Below, piece by piece: positions 33,238 to 42,207 of a stretch of 64,000 bases of DNA; position 1 is the first letter of the stretch, and each line of letters opens with the position of its first letter. The notes under the pieces were generated by a model. The model worked only from the letters and a program-made list of their open reading frames with translations. It ran no database searches and was not told the origin of the DNA. The DNA lies in contig NZ_JAPEMT010000001.1 in NCBI RefSeq assembly GCF_026342435.1, positions 2,350,501-2,414,500 of the forward strand, read 5' to 3'. The translations under genes were made by a program, and so were the position numbers. Origin of the DNA: Streptomyces sp. NBC_00237. GTDB lineage: Bacteria > Actinomycetota > Actinomycetes > Streptomycetales > Streptomycetaceae.

Positions 33238-35805
33238 ATGTCCGTACTGACGCGCGACGAAGCGCAGACCCGTGCCCAGCTCATCGAAGCCCGCCACTAC
33301 ACGGTCGACCTCGACCTCACCCAAGGCGACGACACCTTCGACTCCCGTACCGTCATCCACTTCACGGCACGCACCGCAGGCGACACCTTCATCGAGCTCA
33401 AGCCCGCCACCCTGCGCTCCGTCACCCTCGACGGACACCCCCTCGACCCCGCCGCCCTCACCGAGAACCGGTTCCCCCTCACCGCCCTCACCCCCGGCGA
33501 CCACGAACTCCGCGTCGACGCCGCCATGCACTACTCCCGTACCGGCGAAGGCATGCACCGCTTCACCGACCCCGCCGACGGCGAGACGTACGTCTACACC
33601 CAGCTCTTCCTCGACGACGTCCAGCGCGTCTTCCCCGCCTTCGACCAGCCCGACCTCAAGTCCGTCTTCGAGGTCGCCGTCACCGCCCCCGAAGGCTGGA
33701 CCGTCGCCTCCAACAGCCGCAACACCGACCACACCCCCGACGGCCGCTGGACCTTCGCCGCCACCCCCCTCATCTCCACCTACCTCGTCGCCGTCATCGC
33801 GGGCCCCTGGCACTCCGTACGCACCGAACACGCCGGGCTGCCCTTCGCCCTGCACTGCCGCCGCTCCCTCGCCCCCCACCTCGACGCCGACGCCGACGAG
33901 ATCCTCGGCATCACCAAGGACTGCTTCGACCGGTACCACGAGAAGTTCGACGAGCCGTACCCCTTCGACTCCTACGACCAGGCATTCGTCCCCGAGTTCA
34001 ACGCGGGCGCCATGGAGAACCCCGGACTCGTCACCTACCGCGACACCTACGTCTACCAGTCCGCCGTCACCGACACCCAGCGCCAGACCCGCGCCCTGAC
34101 CGTCGCGCACGAGATGGCCCACATGTGGTTCGGCGACCTCGTCACCCTCCAGTGGTGGGACGACATCTGGCTCAACGAGTCCTTCGCCGAATACATGGCC
34201 TACCAGGTCCTCTCCGAAGCCACCCGCTTCAAGGACACCTGGACCGACTTCGCCATCGCCCGCAAGAGCTGGGGCTACGACGCCGACCAGAGCCCCTCCA
34301 CCCACCCCGTCGCCCCCGACCACGAAGCCGTCCCCGACACCGCGACCGCCCTCCTCAACTTCGACGGCATCTCCTACGCCAAGGGCGCCTCCGCCCTGCG
34401 CCAACTCGTCTTCTGGATGGGCGAGAAGGACTTCCTGACCGGCATCAACACCCACTTCACCCGCCACAAGTTCGCCAACGCCACCCTCGCCGACCTCCTC
34501 GACAACCTCGCCACCGCCACCGACCGCGACGTCCACGCCTGGGCCCAGTCCTGGCTCCGCACCACCGGCGTCGACACCCTCACCCCGACGGTCACCGACA
34601 CCGACGCGGGCTGGACCCTCGACATCGCCCACACCGGAGGCCGCCCGCACCGCATCACCGTCGGCGCGTACGACCAGGACCTGGTCGACGCGGACACCCT
34701 CGTGCTGCGCGAACGCTTCGAGCTGGACGTACCGGCACCGGACGTATTGGTACCGGGCGCGTCTGCACCGGACGCACCGGCGGGGGAGGCCCCCGAAGCC
34801 CAGGGAGCACAGGCCCCCACCCACCACCCCGGCCGCCGCCCCGCCCTGCTCCTCCTCAACGACGGCGACCACACCTACGCCAAGGTCCGCCTCGACCCCA
34901 CCTCCTGGAACACCGCACTCCACTCCCTCGCGGGCATCCCCGACGCCGTCACCCGCGCCGTGATCTGGAACGCCGCCCGCGACATGGTCCGCGACGGCCA
35001 ACTCCCGCCCACCGCCTACCTCGACGCCGCCCGCGCCCACCTCCCGCACGAGACCGACCTCGCCGTCGTCCAGGGCGTCCTCGCGTTCGCCGCCGGACAG
35101 GTCGCCGACCGCTACCTCACCCCCGCCGCCCGCCAGAGGGCCCTCGCCACCCTCGCCGACCTCTGCCGCGACCTCATGCGCCGCACCGAGGACGGCAACA
35201 ACCCGGGCCTGCGCCTGGTCGCCGTACGCCACTTCATCTCCGCCGCGACCCAGCCCGACAGCGTCCAGGACTGGTACGACAACGACAGCGTCCCCGGCGG
35301 CCCCCTCCTCGACCCCGAACTCCGCTGGAGCATCCTCCACCGGCTCGCCGTACTCGGCGCGACCGACGAAGCCGCCATCGACCGCGAACTCACCCGCGAC
35401 CCCAGCGCCACCGGCCAACAGGGCGCCGCCCGCTGCCGCGCCGCACTCCCCACCGCCGAGGCCAAGGCAGCCGCCTGGGAACGCCTCTTCACCTCCGACG
35501 ACCTCTCCAACTACCTGTTCACCGCCACCGCCCAGGGCTTCTGGCAGCCGGAACAGACCGAACTCGTCGCCGACTACGTCCCCCGCTACTACCCGGCCGC
35601 CACAGCCCTCGCCGCCCGCCGGGGCCCGGCCATGGCGGAGGCGGCGGGCCATTACGCGTTCCCCGTCCACGCGGTGACCCCGGAGGCGCTGGCCCTCGGC
35701 GAACAGCACCTCTCGACAACCGACCTGACCCCGGCCCTGCGCCGCAAGCTCGTCGACCAACTGGACAACCTCGCCCGCTCCTTGAGGGTCCGCACAGCCG
35801 ACTAG
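33238..35805 (+). CDS. pepN: Aminopeptidase N (M1 family)
   Basis: An 855-residue zinc aminopeptidase. The substrate-binding GAMENPG is near residue 257. The zinc site HEMAHMWFGDLVTLQWWDDIWLNESFAEYMAY has HEXXH at 291-295 and the third ligand Glu at 314. An N-terminal beta domain begins MSVLTRDEAQTRAQLIEARHYTVDLDLTQG and the C-terminus is helical. It removes N-terminal residues from peptides in the cytoplasm. One oddity is a Pro/Ala-rich insert near residue 500 (APDVLVPGASAPDAPAGEAP) from short direct repeats. It stands alone with repeats on both sides. Confidence 0.95.
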   Translation: MSVLTRDEAQTRAQLIEARHYTVDLDLTQGDDTFDSRTVIHFTARTAGDTFIELKPATLRSVTLDGHPLDPAALTENRFPLTALTPGDHELRVDAAMHYSRTGEGMHRFTDPADGETYVYTQLFLDDVQRVFPAFDQPDLKSVFEVAVTAPEGWTVASNSRNTDHTPDGRWTFAATPLISTYLVAVIAGPWHSVRTEHAGLPFALHCRRSLAPHLDADADEILGITKDCFDRYHEKFDEPYPFDSYDQAFVPEFNAGAMENPGLVTYRDTYVYQSAVTDTQRQTRALTVAHEMAHMWFGDLVTLQWWDDIWLNESFAEYMAYQVLSEATRFKDTWTDFAIARKSWGYDADQSPSTHPVAPDHEAVPDTATALLNFDGISYAKGASALRQLVFWMGEKDFLTGINTHFTRHKFANATLADLLDNLATATDRDVHAWAQSWLRTTGVDTLTPTVTDTDAGWTLDIAHTGGRPHRITVGAYDQDLVDADTLVLRERFELDVPAPDVLVPGASAPDAPAGEAPEAQGAQAPTHHPGRRPALLLLNDGDHTYAKVRLDPTSWNTALHSLAGIPDAVTRAVIWNAARDMVRDGQLPPTAYLDAARAHLPHETDLAVVQGVLAFAAGQVADRYLTPAARQRALATLADLCRDLMRRTEDGNNPGLRLVAVRHFISAATQPDSVQDWYDNDSVPGGPLLDPELRWSILHRLAVLGATDEAAIDRELTRDPSATGQQGAARCRAALPTAEAKAAAWERLFTSDDLSNYLFTATAQGFWQPEQTELVADYVPRYYPAATALAARRGPAMAEAAGHYAFPVHAVTPEALALGEQHLSTTDLTPALRRKLVDQLDNLARSLRVRTAD

Positions 35806-35896
35806 CCCACCCCCGTGCCCGCCGCATCGCCGTTCGCCCGCGGCGGGCCACCCCAACCCCGCCCCCTGCACCGGGCTGCGCCCACGCGTCCCCCAT

Positions 35897-35935
35897 CACC
35901 CCCAAGCTCTCAACTTCGTTCGAGCAGGTGCCCCC
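35897..35935 (+). repeat. REP-like dispersed sequence
   Basis: CCCCCAAGCTCTCAACTTCG followed by TTCGAGCAGGTGCCCCC. The AAGCTCTC..CTTCG.TCGAGCAGG.G..CCCC pattern is a familiar dispersed element in Streptomyces genomes (from memory), with hairpin potential (GCTC/GAGC). It lies after the pepN stop beside repeat copy C. Confidence 0.55.
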
Positions 35936-35989
35936 TCGACGGGTTGGACGCCGCGTGACGGGCCGAGATCCCCCGCAGGGGGGCATTGA

Positions 35990-36164
35990 GGGGAGCGGGG
36001 CTGTGTCGATATGCGGCTCCGCCGCGTGGGCGCGCCCAGCCACGACGCACCCGCACACACCCCGGACCGGACCAGCCGCGCGGCAAGCGCTTGAGGGAAG
36101 GGGCGGAGAGGGGAGAAATCGCCCCGCGCAGCGGCCCGAACCCCCGCCCCCACCCAACCCGCAC
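35990..36164 (+). repeat. Interspersed repeat copy C, with tail
   Basis: The most complete copy. The core is GGGGAGCGGGGCTGTGTCGA, TGCGGCTCCGCCGCGTGGGC, CCCAGCCACGACGCACCCGC. The tail is GCGGCAAGCGCTTGAGGGAA, GGGGCGGAGAGGGGAGAAAT, GCCCCGCGCAGCGGCCCG. The core matches A and B; the tail matches E. It occupies much of the 524-bp gap between pepN and the desA-like gene; the rest (36165-36329) holds the desA promoter, where no DtxR/DmdR iron box was found. Confidence 0.75.
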
Positions 36165-36329
36165 GGGAGCACCCCCGCTCCCTATACCAGCCCCCGAAAC
36201 CCCAACCCTCCTTCCCCGTACGGCAGTACCACTTTCGAGTTGCGCTCGTTGTCCACTCCGGACACCCAACCCGATCCCCGTACACGCTGGTGTGCCCGCG
36301 CCCCGCACACACCACCCCGAAGGACCCGC

Positions 36330-37766
36330 ATGACCACGCCGCCGCCCCTGGCCACCACCCCAACCCAACCTCCCCTCCCACCCCTCTCCGGCGGCGCAAC
36401 CGGCCCCACCGCCCTCCACCCCCTCCTCGACACCGTCCTCACCGCCCTCACCACCGGCACCGCCACCCGCCCCGGCCCCCTCCCCGCCGGCGGCCCCGAA
36501 CACACCGCCGCCCAGCTCAGGGCCGCCGCCCACCCCCTCCTCCCCACCACCGGAACGGGCCCCCACCAAGCCCTCCGCACCCTCGTACACGCCCTCGCCG
36601 CAGGAGCAGCCGACCCCGCCCACCCCCACTGCGCCGCCCACCTGCACTGCCCACCCCTCGCCGTGGCCGCCGCCGCAGACCTCGCCGCCTCCGCCCTGAA
36701 CCCCTCCATGGACTCCTGGGACCAGGCCCCCGCAGCCTCCGCCCTGGAGGAAACCCTCACCCGCACCCTCGCCGCCGAGCTGTACCCCGACACCCCCCAC
36801 CCCGACACCCTCATCACCACCGGCGGCACCGAGTCCAACCAACTCGCCCTCCTCCTCGCCCGCGAAAAACACGCCCACCACGGCCCCCTCCAACTCGTCG
36901 TCGGCGCCAACGCCCACCACTCCCTCACCCGCGCCGCCTGGCTCCTCGGCCTCCCCGAACCCATCGTCGTACCCGCCCCCAACGGCACCCTCGACCCCGC
37001 CGCCCTCGACGAAGCCCTCACCCACCTCCACCACCCCACCCTCGTCACCGCCACCGCAGGCACCACCGACACCGGAGAGATCGACCCCCTCCCCGACATC
37101 GCCGACCTCTGCGAACGCCACCACGCCGACCTCCACATCGACGCCGCCTACGGCGGAACCGTCCTCTTCAGCCCCACCCACCGCCACCTCCTCACCGGCC
37201 TCCAACGCGCCCACACCATCACCCTCGACCTGCACAAACTCGGCTGGCAGCCCGTCGCCGCCGGACTCCTCGCCGTCCGCGACACCACCACCCTCGCCCC
37301 CCTCACCCACCAGGCCGACTACCTCAACGCCGACGACGACACCCAAGCGGGCATCCCCGACCTCCTCGGCCGCTCCCTGCGCACCACCCGCCGCGCCGAC
37401 GCCCTGAAGATCGCCGTCACCCTCAAGTCCCTCGGCCGCGACGGCCTCGCCGACCTGATCGACCGCACCCTCGCCGCCGCCCGACACCTCGCCGACCTCG
37501 TCGACATCCACCCCGACCTCGACCTCTACGACCGCCCCACCCTGAGCACCGTCCTCTTCCGCCCCACCGGTGCCACGGACCACGACGTCGCGCACCTCCG
37601 CCGCCGCCTCCTCACCGAAGGCCGCGCCGTCCTCGGCCGCACCCACACCTCGGGCCGCCTCTGGTTCAAAGCCACCCTCCTCAACCCCCACACCACCCCC
37701 ACTGACCTCCAAGCCCTGCTGGACCACATCACCCACGTCACCCACACCAGCCCGTCCGGCGTTTGA
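36330..37766 (+). CDS. desA: PLP-dependent lysine decarboxylase, DesA-like
   Basis: A 478-residue fold-type I PLP decarboxylase of the DesA/DdcA group. Markers are TTGGTESNQLALLLAREK (residues 163-180), NAHHSLTRAAWLLG (PLP-stacking His near 197), HIDAAYGG (Asp 271), and the Schiff-base lysine in TLDLHKLGWQP (Lys 303). DesA makes cadaverine from lysine, the first step to desferrioxamine siderophores. The next gene is the matching N-hydroxylase. A long Pro/Thr-rich start (MTTPPPLATTPTQPPLPPLSGG) precedes the fold. The last residues, TSPSGV, and the stop are encoded by a dispersed repeat (37749-37770). L-2,4-diaminobutyrate decarboxylase is the main alternative. Confidence 0.82.
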   Translation: MTTPPPLATTPTQPPLPPLSGGATGPTALHPLLDTVLTALTTGTATRPGPLPAGGPEHTAAQLRAAAHPLLPTTGTGPHQALRTLVHALAAGAADPAHPHCAAHLHCPPLAVAAAADLAASALNPSMDSWDQAPAASALEETLTRTLAAELYPDTPHPDTLITTGGTESNQLALLLAREKHAHHGPLQLVVGANAHHSLTRAAWLLGLPEPIVVPAPNGTLDPAALDEALTHLHHPTLVTATAGTTDTGEIDPLPDIADLCERHHADLHIDAAYGGTVLFSPTHRHLLTGLQRAHTITLDLHKLGWQPVAAGLLAVRDTTTLAPLTHQADYLNADDDTQAGIPDLLGRSLRTTRRADALKIAVTLKSLGRDGLADLIDRTLAAARHLADLVDIHPDLDLYDRPTLSTVLFRPTGATDHDVAHLRRRLLTEGRAVLGRTHTSGRLWFKATLLNPHTTPTDLQALLDHITHVTHTSPSGV

Positions 37767-37770
37767 GGAC
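37749..37770 (+). repeat. Dispersed repeat carrying the desA stop codon
   Basis: The sequence AGCCCGTCCGGCGTTTGAGG then AC is a high-copy dispersed element of Streptomyces genomes, as I recall it. Here it supplies the last codons and the TGA of the desA-like gene. The 109-bp gap to desB continues as likely repeat-derived sequence. Confidence 0.6.
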
Positions 37771-37875
37771 GCGCGGGCCCAGCAGCCCGTGCAGGAAGCA
37801 AGGGGCCCCAGCCCCATCAGCAACCACCCCTCAACCCGCACCCACCCCCCTCACGCCCCGAAAGGCCCACCACCG

Positions 37876-39291
37876 ATGACCGCCGACCACCCACCCCAGC
37901 CCCCCCAGCCCGACCACCCCCACGACCTCGTCGGCATCGGAATCGGCCCCTTCAACCTCTCCCTCGCCGCCCTCGCCGACGGCATCCACGGCGGCCTCAC
38001 CACCGCCTTCTACGAACAGCACCCCACCTTCCACTGGCACCCCGGCCTCCTCATCGAAGGCGCCACCCTCCAAGTCCCCTTCCTCGCCGACCTCGTCACC
38101 CTCGCCGACCCTTCCAGCCCCTGGACCTTCCTCAACCACCTCCGCGACCGCGAACGCCTCTTCCCCTTCTACTTCGCCGAGCGCTTCCACATCCAACGCA
38201 CCGAATACGACGCCTACTGCCGCTGGGTCAGCGAGAACCTCACCGGACTCCACTTCAGCCACCAGGTCGACGCCGTCCGCTGGAACCCCGAACGCACCGC
38301 CTTCGAAGTCGACTACACCCAACTCGACACCGACGGCGAAGCCGAAGCCCTCGGCCGCACCTACACCCGCAACCTCGTCCTCGGCGTCGGCACCGCCCCC
38401 TACATCCCCGAACCCCTCAAACCCCTCGCAGAAGCCCCCGGCGTCCCCGTCCTCCACTCCTCCGACTACCTCCCCCACCGCGACCGCCTCCTCACCGCCG
38501 ACCACGTCACCGTCATCGGCAGCGGCCAATCAGGCGCCGAAATCTTCCTCGACCTCCTGCGCGCCCGCCCCGTCGGCCGCGAAAAACTCACCTGGCTCGC
38601 CCGCACCGAAGCCATCGCCCCCATGGAGTACTCCAAACTCGGCCTCGAACACTTCACCCCCGACTACACCCGCTACTTCCACGCCCTCCCCGAAGGCGTA
38701 CGCGACGAACTCCTGCCCCGCCAATGGCAGTTGCACAAAGGCATCGACGCCGACACCATCGCCGCCATCCACGACGAGCTCTACCGCCGCACCCTCGACG
38801 GCACCTGGCCCGACGTCACCATCACCCCCGGAGTCCACGTCCGCACCGCAGGCCGCGTCGCCACCACCAAGGTCGAACTCCACCTCGAACACACCCAACA
38901 GGCCGCCCGCTCCCGCCTCACCACCGACGCCGTCGTCCTCGCCACCGGCTACCGCGAACGCCCCGTCGACCGCATCCTCGCCGCCCTCGACCCCTACATG
39001 AAGCGCGATTCCTCCCAACGCGCCCGCATCGACGAACACCAGCGCCTCATCCTCGACCCCGTCGTCCAGGGCAACGTCTACGTCCAGAACGCCGAACGCC
39101 ACACCCACGGCGTCGGCGCCCCCGACCTCGGCCTCGCCGCCTGGCGCAGCGCCGTCATCCTCAACCACCTCACCGGCACCAACGCCTACCCCCTCCCCGC
39201 CCGCACCGCCTTCACCACCTTCGGCCTCAACACCCCCACCCGCCCCATGCTCCCGCACCAACGCGAAGGGCTCGTCCAGCTCAAGGTCTGA
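37876..39291 (+). CDS. desB: Lysine/cadaverine N6-hydroxylase, DesB-like
   Basis: A 471-residue flavin N-monooxygenase. FAD motif LVGIGIGPFNLSLAAL (residues 18-33), substrate region PTFHWHPGLLIEGATLQVPFLADLVTLADPSSPWTFLNHL, NADPH motif TVIGSGQSGAEIFLDLL near residue 212, and the ATGY motif (VVLATGYRERPVD) near residue 355. DesB hydroxylates cadaverine before acylation to desferrioxamine monomers. In the usual desABCD operon it is followed by the acyltransferase DesC and the synthetase DesD; here a terminator and an opposing nucleotidase follow directly. The product may be used by enzymes encoded elsewhere. Confidence 0.87.
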   Translation: MTADHPPQPPQPDHPHDLVGIGIGPFNLSLAALADGIHGGLTTAFYEQHPTFHWHPGLLIEGATLQVPFLADLVTLADPSSPWTFLNHLRDRERLFPFYFAERFHIQRTEYDAYCRWVSENLTGLHFSHQVDAVRWNPERTAFEVDYTQLDTDGEAEALGRTYTRNLVLGVGTAPYIPEPLKPLAEAPGVPVLHSSDYLPHRDRLLTADHVTVIGSGQSGAEIFLDLLRARPVGREKLTWLARTEAIAPMEYSKLGLEHFTPDYTRYFHALPEGVRDELLPRQWQLHKGIDADTIAAIHDELYRRTLDGTWPDVTITPGVHVRTAGRVATTKVELHLEHTQQAARSRLTTDAVVLATGYRERPVDRILAALDPYMKRDSSQRARIDEHQRLILDPVVQGNVYVQNAERHTHGVGAPDLGLAAWRSAVILNHLTGTNAYPLPARTAFTTFGLNTPTRPMLPHQREGLVQLKV

Positions 39292-39298
39292 CAAGCAA

Positions 39299-39329
39299 AA
39301 GGGCCGCACCCCCAAAAGGCGCGGCCCTT
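39299..39329. terminator. Bidirectional terminator
   Basis: Arms AAGGGCCGC (39299-39307) and GCGGCCCTT (39321-39329) separate the convergent desB-like and nucleotidase genes; AAAA lies before the left arm, which gives a U-run for the minus strand. Confidence 0.8.
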
Positions 39330-39342
39330 CACCCACAACGCA

Positions 39343-41163
39343 CTAGAACACCGGCGTACCGTCCCGCGTCAGCTTCCAGTCCACCGAAGCGAAGCTCTTC
39401 GGATCCACCGTCCCCTTCGCCTTCACCCACGTGATGATCGTGTTCCGGATCTCCTCCGAATTCGCCCACAACTGCTTCGCACCAGCGATGTGCGGGAACG
39501 CGCCCCCACCGCTCGCCCGATAGTTGTTCACCGCGAACACGAACTCCGCCTTCGGATCCAACGGCTTCCCGTCGAACGACAGCTTCACGATCCGCGACCC
39601 CTTCGGCTTCGCGATGTCGACCTCGTACGTCAGCCCCGACACCACGTCGTAGTTGTAGTCCGGCGTGCTCTCCGCGTTCGTCAGCTTCGACGTGTCGACC
39701 GGACCGCCCGCAGGCGTCTGCACGTAGTACTTCGCCGAGTACTCCAGGTACTCCTTGATCTGCGCACCCGTCAGCAGCCGCGCCTCCAGCGTGTTCTCGA
39801 ACGGATACAGCCCCGCCGCGTCCTTGATCGTGACCTGCCCCTGCGGCACCGAAGCCGTCCGCGAGAAGCACGACGCCTGCGACAACACCGGAAGCGCCGC
39901 ATACGCGCCACCCGCCAGCGCCGCCTTCACCGTCTCCACCTGCACCAGGTTGATCAGATCGATCAGCGGCTCGTCCTTCCACGCCGCCTCAGCCGTCGTC
40001 ATCGCCGCCGTCGACGTCCCGATCACCGTGTTCACGTACGCGACGACCTTCTTGTGCTCGTCACCCAGCATCCCGGTGATCCGAGGGTCCTCCTCCACGG
40101 CATTCGAATTCAGGACACTCGCCCCGACCTTCTCCACCGTCCAACGGCCCTTCCCCCACACCAGCTCGAAATCGAACCGCGTCAACCGCTGACCCCACTT
40201 CAGGGGCTCGGACAGGACGACCTTCTTCCCCGTCGCCTTGTTCTCGACGAAGTACTCCGGGATCTCCGTGTGCGCGTGCCCCACCAGAATCGCGTCGATC
40301 CCCGGCACCTGCTCCGCCACCAGACCGGCCGCGTTCTCCACGTACGGCAGCTGATCACCGTACGACGACGTCCCCGACGAACCCGAGTGCGCGGAGACGA
40401 TCACCACGTCCGCACCCATCGACCGCAGCTTCGGCACCCACTTCGCCGCCTGCTCCTCAAGACCCGGGAACACCATCTTCCCCTGCACGTTCTGCTTGTC
40501 CCAGATCGCGATCCCCGGGTTCGTCAGCCCCAGCACCGCCACCTTCACATCCCGCCCGTGCGGCGTCCGCAGCCGATGCATGCTGTACGGACGGAACGCG
40601 GGCCGCAACGTCTTCGCATCCAGCGCGTTCGCACCGAGCAGCGGGAAATCGCACTGCTCCTCGAACTTCCGCAGCACCGGAATCCCGTAATTGAACTCGT
40701 GGTTACCGAGCGCGGCGGCGTCATAACCGATCTTGTTCATCGCCTGCGCCATCGGGTGCACCGGACCACGCTTCGCCGTGATCGGATCGACCTTCGCGTA
40801 GTAGTACGACAGCTGCGTGCCCTGAATCGTGTCGCCCGCGTCGATCAGCAGCGTATTCCGCCGCCCCTTCTCCTTACGGACCGCATTCACCAGCGTCGAT
40901 ATCTTCGCCAGACCGACGTCATTGTGCGCCTTGTCGTCGAACTCCTTGTCGGTGAAGTAGTCCCAGTTGAAGACGTTCCCGTGCAGGTCCGTCGTCCCCA
41001 TCACCGTGAACGAATACCGCTTCGGCGGCCGACCGGGACCGTGCCCGCCCTGACCATGACCGTGCCCGGCGGCCTCAGCGGACCCCGCCGCCCCGCCCAC
41101 CAGCGCCACACCGGCACCCGTCGCAGCGGCCTGCCCCAGAAACTTACGCCGATTCAGCGGCAT
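39343..41163 (-). CDS. Secreted bifunctional metallophosphatase/5'-nucleotidase
   Basis: A 606-residue exported enzyme. The start MPLNRRKFLGQAAATGAGVALVGGAAGSAEA is a Tat signal (twin-arginine NRRKFLG) with an ideal aaggag site 6 nt before the ATG. The metallophosphoesterase domain has TTDLHGNVFNWDY (metal ligands, near residue 56), LLIDAGDTIQGTQLSYY, AAALGNHEFNYG (GNHE box), VIVSAHSG and ILVGHAHTEIPE. The C-terminal nucleotidase domain includes FAVNNYRASGGGAFPHIAG. It hydrolyses 5'-nucleotides or cyclic nucleotides outside the cell to scavenge phosphate and nucleosides. It stands alone. Confidence 0.93.
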   Translation of the reverse strand: MPLNRRKFLGQAAATGAGVALVGGAAGSAEAAGHGHGQGGHGPGRPPKRYSFTVMGTTDLHGNVFNWDYFTDKEFDDKAHNDVGLAKISTLVNAVRKEKGRRNTLLIDAGDTIQGTQLSYYYAKVDPITAKRGPVHPMAQAMNKIGYDAAALGNHEFNYGIPVLRKFEEQCDFPLLGANALDAKTLRPAFRPYSMHRLRTPHGRDVKVAVLGLTNPGIAIWDKQNVQGKMVFPGLEEQAAKWVPKLRSMGADVVIVSAHSGSSGTSSYGDQLPYVENAAGLVAEQVPGIDAILVGHAHTEIPEYFVENKATGKKVVLSEPLKWGQRLTRFDFELVWGKGRWTVEKVGASVLNSNAVEEDPRITGMLGDEHKKVVAYVNTVIGTSTAAMTTAEAAWKDEPLIDLINLVQVETVKAALAGGAYAALPVLSQASCFSRTASVPQGQVTIKDAAGLYPFENTLEARLLTGAQIKEYLEYSAKYYVQTPAGGPVDTSKLTNAESTPDYNYDVVSGLTYEVDIAKPKGSRIVKLSFDGKPLDPKAEFVFAVNNYRASGGGAFPHIAGAKQLWANSEEIRNTIITWVKAKGTVDPKSFASVDWKLTRDGTPVF

Positions 41164-41362
41164 TTGAACTCCTTCGTCCACGCACGAAACCATGCGTCGC
41201 CCACGCGTTGTCCATGCACAACGCGCGTAGATTCTCACCGACGCCCGCCCGTCGCGACACCCCCTACAGGTTTCGATCCGGTGACTCCCCGATGTCAGAC
41301 CCGGATGCCACAGTGGTCGTACGCCATCCACCCGATCGCGCACACCGACCCAGGGAGCCCGC

Positions 41363-42070
41363 ATGACCCCCACCGACCACCCCGCACCCGCCGCCCCCTA
41401 CGGCACCCCCGACGCACCCCGCGTCGCCGTACGCGGCCAAGCCCGCCTCGAAGTCGACCCCGACCTCGCCCGCATCGGCATCACCGTCAGCGCCCGAGGC
41501 ACCGACCGCCGCACCGCCCTCGACGACCTCACCCGCCGCAACGCCGCCGTCCTCGACCTCGTCAAGACCTACGGCGACGCCGTCGAAAAACTCGAAACCG
41601 GCTCCTTCTCCATCAACCCCGAACTCACCCGCAAAGGCCGCAGCGAAAACATCCGCGCCTACCACGGCCGCGTCCACGTCACCGCCGAACTCGCCGACTT
41701 CACCGCACTCGGCGAACTCACCACCCGCCTCTCCGACCTCGAACTCACCCGCGTCGACGGCCCCTGGTGGAAACTCCGCCCCACCTCACCCGTCTACGCC
41801 CAAGCCCGCACCCAAGCCGTCCACGAAGCCGTCGCCCGCGCCCGCGCCTACGCCGAAGCCCTCGGCACCCACCTCGTCGCCCTCCTCGAACTCGCCGACG
41901 ACGGCAGCGAAAGCGCCCCCATGGACGTCCACGTCGGCTACGGAGGCGGCCCCATGATGCGCGGCGCAGCAGCCGCCGAATCCGCCCCCGCCCTCGACCT
42001 CGAACCCCAGCGCCAGACCGTCTACGCCCACGTCAACGCCCGCTTCACGATGGCCCCGCCACAACTCTGA
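41363..42070 (+). CDS. SIMPL (DUF541) domain protein
   Basis: A 235-residue protein with a SIMPL domain: RVAVRGQARLEVDPDLARIGITVSARGTDRRTALDDLTRRNAAVLDLVKTYG, then LETGSFSINPELTRKGRSENIRAYHGRVHVTAELADFTALGEL. The family's RG.A...V.PD.A.....V...G and Y.....V.V...D... patterns are clear. No signal peptide is apparent, so it would be cytosolic, unlike many Gram-negative members. The function of the family is not well defined (oxidative stress and signalling links in other bacteria). It is transcribed toward pyk but separated by the palindrome at 42127. Confidence 0.88.
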   Translation: MTPTDHPAPAAPYGTPDAPRVAVRGQARLEVDPDLARIGITVSARGTDRRTALDDLTRRNAAVLDLVKTYGDAVEKLETGSFSINPELTRKGRSENIRAYHGRVHVTAELADFTALGELTTRLSDLELTRVDGPWWKLRPTSPVYAQARTQAVHEAVARARAYAEALGTHLVALLELADDGSESAPMDVHVGYGGGPMMRGAAAAESAPALDLEPQRQTVYAHVNARFTMAPPQL

Positions 42071-42126
42071 ACACATTCAAGGGAAATTGCTCATCCGAGC
42101 ACCCCCGCGCACAATTCAACACTTGT

Positions 42127-42153
42127 CAATAACCTTTCATGCAAAGGTTGTTG
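42127..42153. promoter_or_regulatory. Operator-like palindrome upstream of pyk
   Basis: CAATAACCTTT (42127-42137) and AAAGGTTGTTG (42143-42153) form 11-bp arms with one mismatch around CATGC. It lies in an AT-rich island 55 nt before the pyk ATG, which is rare in this genome. A TAGGCT box (42195-42200) 8 nt before the ATG could be the -10 of a near-leaderless mRNA. Confidence 0.55.
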
Positions 42154-42207
42154 AGTAGTCACGCAGCGCCAATTACCTACCCACCGGTAAGCCCTAGGCT
42201 CGGAGGT

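Noticed and set aside
36165..36329. Iron box (DtxR/DmdR) before the desA-like gene
   Set aside because: No TTAGG...CCTAA palindrome is present in the promoter region.
36330..37766. Cysteine or glutamate decarboxylase identity for the desA-like gene
   Set aside because: The adjacent lysine N6-hydroxylase and the TLDLHKLGWQP block favour the DesA/diaminobutyrate group.
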